From assembly GCA_030740765.1 (NCBI GenBank), contig JASLWR010000001.1, positions 42,961 to 106,960 of the forward strand: DNA of 64,000 nucleotides. The letters are read 5' to 3'. Position numbers and translations under genes: made by a program. Positions 56,123-64,000 of this stretch are shown piece by piece. Origin of the DNA: Thermoplasmatota archaeon (GTDB taxonomy: Archaea; Thermoplasmatota; Penumbrarchaeia; JASLWR01). Numbering within the stretch: the first letter of the stretch is position 1; every line of letters begins with the position of its first letter. The notes beneath the pieces were generated by a model. That model made no database searches and was not told the DNA's origin. It worked only from the letters and a program-made list of their open reading frames with translations.

Positions 56123-57103
56123 TCATTCTACCAGAGACTTGGCTGTCTTCAGCACTGCATCAGACGAACCGTATGCCGGGACAAAACCCAGTTTCTTCAA
56201 TTTGTCAATACCCAAGAGCATGATCTTCACATCCCCCTTCCACCCCCTTCCCCCGTCAACGCCTCCTGTCCACCGATAGCTCACTTTTGAGAGTCCCACT
56301 GCCTCGCATACCGAATTTGCCAGGGTTTTCACCGATATGTGATCCCGCGAGCCAATATTGAATATATTGGCCATCTCGCAAGAATTTTCGCAGGCGAAGA
56401 TCATCCCATCAATGCAGTCGGATATGTAGAGATATGATTTTTGGGTCCCGGGTTCGCTGCCCAGTATCTCAAGTGTGGCGGAATCCTTTTTCAGCTTGTT
56501 AACTAAATCGTATATGACGCCGTGAGTAGACCTCGGGCCCACGACGTTTGCAAACCTGAAGAGATATGAACTCATACCGAAATTGGAGCAGTAGGCGGTA
56601 ATAAAACCTTCAGATGCGAGCTTGGATGATGCGTAAAGAGATATGGGGATCAAAGGACCGTATTCCTCCGGGGTGGGTATTTCGTCAGCCTCCCCGTACA
56701 CGGTGGATGTGGAGGTGAACACTATTTTGTCGAGACCGTTCTTCCTCATGGCCTCGAGAATATTATAAGTAACGATAACGTTCTGCTCCAGGTGAACGTA
56801 AGTGTTACTGGCACCCAGACGCACGTCGGGATTGGCGGCAAGGTGAAATACCCAATCATACCCTTTCAGACGTTCTTCCAGCAATGCCGCGTCAAGGAGG
56901 TCCATTTCGACCAGCGTGAAGTTCTCATGGCCCTGGAAAGGTTCCAGGAATTCTCGTATACCCGATGAAAAGTTATCGAATACAGTTATTTGATTATCCA
57001 TTTTCATTAGCCGCTCGATCAAGTGGCTGCCAATAAAGCCGGCACCCCCGGTAACCGCAATATTCTGTTTCCTTAGTTCACTCATTTCATTCATTGTGAT
57101 CAC
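56123..57103 (-). CDS. NAD-dependent sugar epimerase (UDP-glucose 4-epimerase-like)
   Basis: 'IAVTGGAGFIGSHLIERLM', 'VFHLAANPDVRLG', 'YASSKLASEGFI'. Confidence 0.85.
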   Translation of the reverse strand: MITMNEMSELRKQNIAVTGGAGFIGSHLIERLMKMDNQITVFDNFSSGIREFLEPFQGHENFTLVEMDLLDAALLEERLKGYDWVFHLAANPDVRLGASNTYVHLEQNVIVTYNILEAMRKNGLDKIVFTSTSTVYGEADEIPTPEEYGPLIPISLYASSKLASEGFITAYCSNFGMSSYLFRFANVVGPRSTHGVIYDLVNKLKKDSATLEILGSEPGTQKSYLYISDCIDGMIFACENSCEMANIFNIGSRDHISVKTLANSVCEAVGLSKVSYRWTGGVDGGRGWKGDVKIMLLGIDKLKKLGFVPAYGSSDAVLKTAKSLVE

Positions 57104-57105
57104 TC

Positions 57106-57648
57106 CTACCTGAGATGTATCGGTATCTGGTATTCCTCATCCTCTTCCTCTTTCTCCTCTCCCTCATCCTCATCCTTTTCATCTGGTCCCCCGCCCGCTT
57201 CCGGCGGGATCTCTTCCCGTGGTGGCGGAACTGCGCCCGCCTTCGGGGGCCTCAACGCCACTGCCATTCCCGGACCCGTAAGAGCCTGAAGCAGGTCCCC
57301 ATCCGCATCGGCCCGGTTCAGGCGGTCGAAGATATTTCCCAGCCATTTTCTTATGTTATTTTCCAAATCCTCTTTCAAAGACCGGGGATCAATGGCGGCA
57401 TAGACGTGGTAATACCCGCCCTTGGGCAGATACCGCGTTTCTCTCGTTACGATGCCGCGGGCACAGAGTTTCTCAAGAATGCGATAAGCGGTGCTACGGT
57501 CCTTTCCCAGGAATTCACCCATCTCGCGCGTGGTCTTTTCATCGCTCAGGGCCAGGTGGCGGTAGGTGGAAACCTCCGCGGGATTTAGATCAAACAAGCT
57601 GCCAAGGACGCTGCTGCGCCGACGATCCGGTATATAGATATCTCTCAT
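57106..57648 (-). CDS. TrmB-like HTH transcriptional regulator
   Basis: 'LFDLNPAEVSTYRHLALSDEKTTREMGEFLGKDRSTAYRILEKLCARGIVTRETRYLPKGGYYHVYAAIDP'. Confidence 0.7.
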   Translation of the reverse strand: MRDIYIPDRRRSSVLGSLFDLNPAEVSTYRHLALSDEKTTREMGEFLGKDRSTAYRILEKLCARGIVTRETRYLPKGGYYHVYAAIDPRSLKEDLENNIRKWLGNIFDRLNRADADGDLLQALTGPGMAVALRPPKAGAVPPPREEIPPEAGGGPDEKDEDEGEEKEEEDEEYQIPIHLR

Positions 57649-57785
57649 GACCATCCTTCCAACTCCCCTTTGAAACATCACTCGATGGCAAAGCGCTCAC
57701 TCGGTGTGCCTTTAATCGCGCGGAGTGTGTATAAACTATGTATAAGTTGTGTTATTGCCCTGCACAACTGAAAAAACAGGCAGTG

Positions 57786-57872
57786 GCCACCCCCCATATG
57801 GGCTCCCATTTCACTCCGTAGACACCCTGCGGGCACTCCTGAGCCTTCGATTTCCTTCGGAAACCTACAGGC
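57786..57872 (-). repeat. Structured multi-hairpin element, copy D
   Basis: Reverse complement CCTGTAGGTTTCCGAAGGAAATCGAAGGCTCAGGAGTGCCCGCAGGGTGTCTACGGAGTGAAATGGGAGCC aligns with copy A. Confidence 0.6.
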
Positions 57873-57910
57873 CACAGAAACACGAATACACAAAAAAGAA
57901 TTTAATAATG

Positions 57911-58000
57911 AAGCAGAATCGGTCCCTTTGGGCTGCGATTCTGCGCACATTGTCAAGCTGAAAGCCTCGACTTTTTGTCGAGCTTTTCACCATTGACAAT
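57911..58000 (-). repeat. Composite palindromic element H, short copy
   Basis: Reverse complement ATTGTCAATGGTGAAAAGCTCGACAAAAAGTCGAGGCTTTCAGCTTGACAAT-n-GCAGAATCGCAGCC..CGATTCTGC; collinear with 29679-29865. Confidence 0.75.
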
Positions 58001-58247
58001 ATTCTGTGCATTCTGTGCTTCAGTGGCTAAAAAAGGGGGTGGGGGGCCAATAATGCTAAAAGGTAATCAAGATGAAAAAATCACTAAAAAAAAGATTCAA
58101 TAGGAACCGGGAATGTTGTACTGTTATCGGTAAAAATGGAATGAGAAACTGGGAGAAAATTGTAATTTTCAATGGAGCAGTAAAATGTTGCCCCTCAAAG
58201 TATAAATAGTAATAATAAAACTTAACATTGTTAAACAGGGTGATGAC

Positions 58248-61200
58248 ATGAAAAAAAAGTCCAGTCTGGTAACTGATGGTTCTTTAGCCATAACAATAGT
58301 TTTCGTAATGCTGAATATGAGTCTCAATACCGGAAGTGTCTATTTCCATAATTTGAGCATATACCTATACAATTCAACGACCGAGGACTTCGATTTACCC
58401 ATAATCAAGTGCCTTTACAATGCTACATACAAGGAGAAATCTCTGGCCGTCGAGAACCTGGACGATGACTACGAATGCAAAATTATCGTTGCATACGACA
58501 ACATTACAGTACTCAACTGGGATGGAAGTGACTGGATCGAGCCCACGTACAGTCCCTTCGGGTCATCCAAGACCCATGTCGATATAGGAGTCGGCGATAT
58601 GAACAACGACAGTTACCAGGATGTGGTAACAATAACCGATCTCGCATCAACCGGGGTTGCGGTTTTCCTGTGGAATGAGACCAATAACAACTTTGATGCT
58701 CCGAATTATTATTCTACCGGCGCAATACCTTCGAAACTGTTTATCGACGATGTCAACGACGACGGACGGGACGATATCATCGTTAAATATGATAGCTCGA
58801 CCGATTATATTTCGATCTTCAACCAGTCGGATTCCGGCTTCGATACCAGGTATGATATGGAATTTAGCGGTGACATAATTGCAAATTCTCTGATAGTCGA
58901 TGATATCGATGGTGACGATAAAAACGATATCGTGCTCGAAGTCGAACGAGAGACACCGTATTATGGTAATTATCTTGTGTACCGATTATGGAATTCCACG
59001 AGTTCCGGTTTTGATGATGATGAGTTCTTCAATACTTCACTCGGTTATTACAGCGACCTCGCATACTTCGACATCAACAATGACGGTGAAAAGGAGATCA
59101 TAGGTACGGGTTTTATATACGGCGAACCCATGGAAATCTACAATATAACCGATCTAACATTATTGATGATCAACAGTATTTCCAATACTCAAACTCACCC
59201 CAGTTTCATCGAATACGGTAATCTGAATCACGATTCATTTACCGATATGATATGTTACGAGACCGGCGGCCAGGGCAGCGTACTTTACTGGAACGGTTCC
59301 ACATCCAATACCACAAGGAGTCTTGTTGTGGACGTGAGAAACGATACCGACGTTGGAGTGCAGGGCGCCACAGTGAAGATATACGATGCCGACGACAAGG
59401 AATTGTTCAACTTGACGACGAATGCAACGGGGATTACTCCTACAGCTCAGGTAAGGCTTATGGAAAAAGACATATCCGTAGCTGATTATTTCGGACCATT
59501 CAAGGTCAACATCACAAAGTTGTCGGGGGGCACTTGGTACAACGTTACACGGTATTTTAATTTGACAACCGATGAAGGCATATATACGATTACTAAATAT
59601 ATCGGTAATGACACCGATAATGATGGTCTTACCGACGGTGAGGAGGTGTACGTCATAGGAACCAATTTTAGCAGAAACGATACGGATGGAGACAGTATCC
59701 TCGATGGGACCGAGTACGGTATAAACGATACGACGAAGCCGAGCACGACAGGGGTAGGGTTTGTGGCGGATGAGGATTCCGTGAACGTTACGAGTCCTTT
59801 GGGTAATGATACGGATGGGGACGGGTTGTTGGATAATGTTGAGGATGATGACTGTGATGGGAAACAGGATGCGGGTGAGACTGATCCCAGTGATTGGGAT
59901 AGTGATGGAGATAATCTGCCGGATGGGTGGATCGATTATGATTACGATGACGTTAAGGACCTGGGTGAGTATGAAGACTATGATCTGGATGGAATTGTAG
60001 ATGGAGGTGCTTGGGGTGCTGGAGGAGAGCCCGATCCACTGGATAACGATACAGATAATGATGGAAGTGATGATAGACTTGAAGTATATGCTGGTTATGA
60101 TCCTTTGGATAATACAGATGTTGCTCCAACTCTTGATAGCGATGGAGACATGTTAGAAGATGTCATTGAAACTCTTAATAGTACTGATCCATATAATGTT
60201 GATACTGATGGTGATGGTCTTTGGGATGGATTTATTGACTCTAATGGCAATGGATTATATGATTATGGGACTGATGTGGGAGAAGATATTAATCGAAATG
60301 GTTTTTTTGACCAAGGTGAAACGAATCCTGAGAATAGAGATACCGATGATGATGGTGTGACTGATGATTTGGAAAGAACTACGTATGAATTTATGATAGA
60401 AGCTGAAAATATTCTGGACAATGATTGGTGGTTCAATGATGTTGGCGATCCATTGGCAAATCGAAGACAGGGGTCTCAGACTTCGGCAGTATTACCAAAA
60501 CCAGATGGTAAAAATGAAGGGGATTTTTTCACAGATTATATATTCGCCCTAAATTTTGACCCCACAAAAGAATATCAATTATTTTGTAAATTTAGATTGC
60601 CGGAACATTATCTACCCGCAGGCGACACTTTTTCAATCAAGATAACGATAAATGATATCGAATTTATCCATGTGATATGCCTCAAAGATTGGTATCGATG
60701 GTTTTCGTTTCCAGATTTTGGAGGTATCAATGGAGATCTTACTCTCTCAATAGGAGTTATTCCTAATGCGGGACAATGGGATGCTATTTTGTTAGATAAA
60801 CTCTGTATAAAGGAACATACGGAATACCGAGAACTTATCGATCTTACTAAAAAAAATGACCCAGATGATTTTTCCCCACATTATTATACTATTTTAGATC
60901 CCAATAATGAAGATATCGATTCTGATGAGTTGAATGATGGACTGGACAGTAACACAAATTGTTTTTGGATTGAACCTGAAGATCTTGATGGTATTGAAGG
61001 GGTAGATAAGGGATTTATAACATTCAAATCTGGGGCAAGCAATTCATATGGCGTTATTGCAGGTCTTCCTCCTCGAAGGGTTCTTGAGGATCCACTTTTA
61101 GGAGGCAGGGAACTACAGCAACGTCTATTTCCACGGTTGTTGCAATTCGAATTAAAGATAGATGAGGCAACTGAAATCCTATTACATGTACGAGCTGGTA

Positions 61201-62534
61201 TTTATTCAGGATCTGTATCAGGGAATTTAAAGATATCTCTAAATAAAGATGAATTTCTTTTTACAACAGAAATAATTGTGGAAGAAACAAGTTTAAATTG
61301 GTATAAAAAAGTGATATCATTATCTGATCCTGGAATATATCTCATTTCTATTGATTATAATAATTTCGTAGGTCATTCTATGATTTTCTTAGATAAAGTA
61401 ATGATCCAAGATTTATCCGATATTGATTATTTCGAGAATCCAAACTATATCTCAGAACCATGGCGTCAAGAAATAGTATCTTCTTCTATTGATCCAGATT
61501 CTGATTGGGATGGACTTATTGATTATGATGAATCACATTTCGCATTAAGGACCAATTGGGATGATGCAATTGGTACTATCGGGATTGATAAATGGATCTC
61601 GTTGAATTTGGATGGCCCTAGCCTAGGTAATAAAGTTATTACAAAAAAATATTCACGCATAATAATATCAGTAGAGTTGGATGATACTAAGCCTGGTGAT
61701 AATGATGGAGTTCCGGGTAATGATTATTACCGTCATTATATAGGAGAAATGTCTAACATTTATCTTACTCATGAGAATGTATTACTTGCTCCATTCTATA
61801 GCTGGAAAGGTAATGATATTCTATTTGCTTTTGATGGCAACTCTTTGAAACACGCCAATAATATTGATATTTATATTCGGGAATCTTGGGGTGACTATAA
61901 AAGAAGAGTATACTGCTTCGAAGATGTGATGAACAATCCGTATGGATTAGACACCTCGCCCGTAAATACTCCGAGTATTTATGATCTTTACTTAACATCG
62001 AATTTAGATGGTGATTCGGACAATGATCGTGTATCCGACTTTTATGAATATCATAATGGGAGGGAAATAACTATCCCATTTATGATAGACAGTGATGATG
62101 ATGGTTTAACCGACTATGACGAATTAGAAATTTGGGGAACCAATCCCTTGAATCAGGACACAGATGGCGATGGATTATGGGATGCATTTGAAGTGAAGTT
62201 TAACTTTGACAAGACCCGTAGACGTATCCAACATCTAAACCCATTAAAAGGAGAAGACAGAGATGGGGATGGTCTTAAAGATTCTGAAGAAGTATTCGAT
62301 TATGATACAAATCCATTCAATAAGGATACTGACGGAGATAGAGTGCCCGATGGAGAAAAATGGGGACCCAAGGATACTGGAGATACCATTGAGATAGATG
62401 GAGACCCAAATACCGATTTCGGGGCTTGCCGGGGTTATGCCGCAAAAGTGAAAAAGAGCGATTTACAGGTATATATAGCTATAAATACAATTGGGAAGGC
62501 CCTCGTGTATCATATGATTCAACAAACATTTTAA
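58248..62534 (+). CDS. Large secreted protein with FG-GAP-like and thrombospondin type-3/EF-hand repeats
   Basis: 'DVNDDGRDDIIVKYD', 'DIDGDDKNDIVLEVE', 'NDTDNDGLTDGEEVYVIGTNFSRNDTDGDSILDGTEYG' repeats; N-terminal signal-like segment. Confidence 0.85.
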   Translation: MKKKSSLVTDGSLAITIVFVMLNMSLNTGSVYFHNLSIYLYNSTTEDFDLPIIKCLYNATYKEKSLAVENLDDDYECKIIVAYDNITVLNWDGSDWIEPTYSPFGSSKTHVDIGVGDMNNDSYQDVVTITDLASTGVAVFLWNETNNNFDAPNYYSTGAIPSKLFIDDVNDDGRDDIIVKYDSSTDYISIFNQSDSGFDTRYDMEFSGDIIANSLIVDDIDGDDKNDIVLEVERETPYYGNYLVYRLWNSTSSGFDDDEFFNTSLGYYSDLAYFDINNDGEKEIIGTGFIYGEPMEIYNITDLTLLMINSISNTQTHPSFIEYGNLNHDSFTDMICYETGGQGSVLYWNGSTSNTTRSLVVDVRNDTDVGVQGATVKIYDADDKELFNLTTNATGITPTAQVRLMEKDISVADYFGPFKVNITKLSGGTWYNVTRYFNLTTDEGIYTITKYIGNDTDNDGLTDGEEVYVIGTNFSRNDTDGDSILDGTEYGINDTTKPSTTGVGFVADEDSVNVTSPLGNDTDGDGLLDNVEDDDCDGKQDAGETDPSDWDSDGDNLPDGWIDYDYDDVKDLGEYEDYDLDGIVDGGAWGAGGEPDPLDNDTDNDGSDDRLEVYAGYDPLDNTDVAPTLDSDGDMLEDVIETLNSTDPYNVDTDGDGLWDGFIDSNGNGLYDYGTDVGEDINRNGFFDQGETNPENRDTDDDGVTDDLERTTYEFMIEAENILDNDWWFNDVGDPLANRRQGSQTSAVLPKPDGKNEGDFFTDYIFALNFDPTKEYQLFCKFRLPEHYLPAGDTFSIKITINDIEFIHVICLKDWYRWFSFPDFGGINGDLTLSIGVIPNAGQWDAILLDKLCIKEHTEYRELIDLTKKNDPDDFSPHYYTILDPNNEDIDSDELNDGLDSNTNCFWIEPEDLDGIEGVDKGFITFKSGASNSYGVIAGLPPRRVLEDPLLGGRELQQRLFPRLLQFELKIDEATEILLHVRAGIYSGSVSGNLKISLNKDEFLFTTEIIVEETSLNWYKKVISLSDPGIYLISIDYNNFVGHSMIFLDKVMIQDLSDIDYFENPNYISEPWRQEIVSSSIDPDSDWDGLIDYDESHFALRTNWDDAIGTIGIDKWISLNLDGPSLGNKVITKKYSRIIISVELDDTKPGDNDGVPGNDYYRHYIGEMSNIYLTHENVLLAPFYSWKGNDILFAFDGNSLKHANNIDIYIRESWGDYKRRVYCFEDVMNNPYGLDTSPVNTPSIYDLYLTSNLDGDSDNDRVSDFYEYHNGREITIPFMIDSDDDGLTDYDELEIWGTNPLNQDTDGDGLWDAFEVKFNFDKTRRRIQHLNPLKGEDRDGDGLKDSEEVFDYDTNPFNKDTDGDRVPDGEKWGPKDTGDTIEIDGDPNTDFGACRGYAAKVKKSDLQVYIAINTIGKALVYHMIQQTF

Positions 62535-63670
62535 ATACCCATGAGCTACAAAAAATTAAAATAAATCTACCCCGATTAACGACTTTATTATCCCGTTCTG
62601 GTACAAACTCTTATGAATGGTATTTGGATTACTGGGCTTTCGAGGATTGGGATATTTTTAGAGAATATCTATTCTGGGCTAGAGAAAATGGTATTAAAAC
62701 AACAATTAAAGTTCGTTCTCAGAATAACCCTGTTCAATCACCTTATTCGGCACCTTTTAAAAGTAATTGGGCTCGATTGGGAAATGAGTTAGGTAAAATG
62801 GCCCAACGTTTTCCGGAAATCCTTGCCGTAGTATTGGATGATTATTCTAACATGAAAAATACTGACAACGCCAAAGATTTATCAACCCAATTAAGAAATT
62901 ACAATCCTTATGTATCTCTTTTATCTGTGACATATTATGATCATGGGAATTACAACAACATAGAAAATTGGAAAGGGATCAAAGACGGGGTTTTTGATGG
63001 GATACATTTTGCACCAAGTGAAAAAGATAGCTATGATAAAATTAATCCTTATGCTATAAATACCGTTCTTACCACTTTCCACAAGGAAATGAAAGGTTTA
63101 TATAATAAGATGAATGCCCTGACAGGGGGCTTAAGAAAATATCCAAATCTGAATCTCGTCTATATGGGCGCATATTTTGCACCACACTTTAACAATCAAG
63201 AAGGAAAATACAAAAATAAAGATTCTGGTCCTGACGATGTAAAGAGGGATTTTCCTCATCATGAAGAAATATATCTAAATCTATTCGATGAATACCACAG
63301 ATCCATTGAAGCCTTAAAGAATGGACAAAACAGTATTTTCGGGAATAGCTATAAAAACTTTCATATTTATGGGATGAAAATAGCAAATCTGAACTATTAC
63401 ACATCGAATCCTCCAAATGGGCTTATAAATAGGGAATACCTTTGCCCCTGGTGGAGGGATTTCTGGATTGACTTATCAACAAAGTTAAATCCATTAATTT
63501 CAAATAGATATCCCAATTTAAATGTAGGAGACCCTTGGAGAAATCCCTGGCAAAACCCATGGCAGAATTATCTACTTTCCTACAATACATTAGAAACTGA
63601 GAGTTCGAATAGTAATAATCCATTTATGCTAGAATACCGAGACCTATTAAATTATTTGTTTCCTTATTAG
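62426..63670 (+). CDS. TIM-barrel/glycoside-hydrolase-like domain ORF, possibly a frameshifted continuation of the previous protein
   Basis: 'EWYLDYWAFEDWDIFREYLFWARENGIKTTIKVRSQ', 'ILAVVLDDYSN', no signal peptide; overlaps the 3' end of the 1428 aa ORF in another frame. Confidence 0.55.
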   Translation: MPGLCRKSEKERFTGIYSYKYNWEGPRVSYDSTNILNTHELQKIKINLPRLTTLLSRSGTNSYEWYLDYWAFEDWDIFREYLFWARENGIKTTIKVRSQNNPVQSPYSAPFKSNWARLGNELGKMAQRFPEILAVVLDDYSNMKNTDNAKDLSTQLRNYNPYVSLLSVTYYDHGNYNNIENWKGIKDGVFDGIHFAPSEKDSYDKINPYAINTVLTTFHKEMKGLYNKMNALTGGLRKYPNLNLVYMGAYFAPHFNNQEGKYKNKDSGPDDVKRDFPHHEEIYLNLFDEYHRSIEALKNGQNSIFGNSYKNFHIYGMKIANLNYYTSNPPNGLINREYLCPWWRDFWIDLSTKLNPLISNRYPNLNVGDPWRNPWQNPWQNYLLSYNTLETESSNSNNPFMLEYRDLLNYLFPY

Positions 63671-63692
63671 ATCAAAAGTGGAGACCACAAAC

Positions 63693-64000
63693 ATGACAAA
63701 TCTAAAGGTAACAAGTTCGGGAATAATAATTTTTCTAATCATATTTGGAATTGGCTTTTTCTTTCCAAGTACAACCGTAGGTTCTCAATTTAACCCCGAT
63801 CCGGATCTCATTTGGAGTGTGCCTGAAGAGGGGGTGGAGCTTTGGTCAATGGCCGTTTCATCTATTGAGAACAAAATTGCTGTTGGTTTCACAGTCAATA
63901 TTAATGGAACATATCGAGATGAAATAAAAATATTAAATGCAACTACGGGTAATGAATTCATAACAATTACAAATTTTACAAGTTCCCCTCTTGCTATGAG
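63693..64000 (+). CDS. Secreted protein start, possibly beta-propeller (3' end outside window)
   Basis: ATG 63693: MTNLKVTSSGIIIFLIIFGIGFFFPSTTVGSQFNPDPDLIWSVPEEGVELWSMAVSSIENKIAVGF... open to the window end. Confidence 0.6.
   Translation, partial: MTNLKVTSSGIIIFLIIFGIGFFFPSTTVGSQFNPDPDLIWSVPEEGVELWSMAVSSIENKIAVGFTVNINGTYRDEIKILNATTGNEFITITNFTSSPLAM

Noticed and set aside
1-64000. tRNA or rRNA genes
   Set aside because: Reading both strands I saw no convincing T-arm/anticodon arrangement or rRNA-like segment; tRNAscan-SE/Infernal would be decisive.

Overview
This 64 kb window looks like part of an archaeal chromosome or MAG contig. Markers are a KH/beta-CASP aCPSF1-like nuclease, a proteasome beta subunit, a Pcc1-like protein, a DUF2148 protein, NikR and a TRM9-like methyltransferase; a Thermoplasmatota-like origin is only my guess. 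The backbone has large surface proteins (PKD, subtilase, thrombospondin-type-3/FG-GAP), zinc-ribbon proteins, a HerA-like ATPase with a huge acidic N-terminus, and a purine cluster (guaB3-like, guaA, purL, purC/E, purD, purN, IMP cyclohydrolase, AICARFT, purF, purM). The strongest novelty candidates are: (1) a seven-gene minus-strand operon (26358-30258) made mostly of two families of small, apparently signal-less, probably beta-rich paralogous proteins of unknown function; (2) a dispersed, tandemly amplified, multi-hairpin repeat/RNA-like family (3029-3118, 3228-3340, 30546-30910, 57786-57872) with apparent compensatory base changes; (3) a second composite palindromic element with inverted-repeat ends (29679-29865 and 57911-58000); (4) a divergent protein carrying all three archaeo-eukaryotic primase motifs (23717-24934); (5) a purL/purC junction that removes half of purL and most of purC, near single-base homopolymer frameshifts in purF and purM. 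I saw no rRNA, convincing tRNA or CRISPR array. All family calls come from reading the translations by eye; no database search was run.
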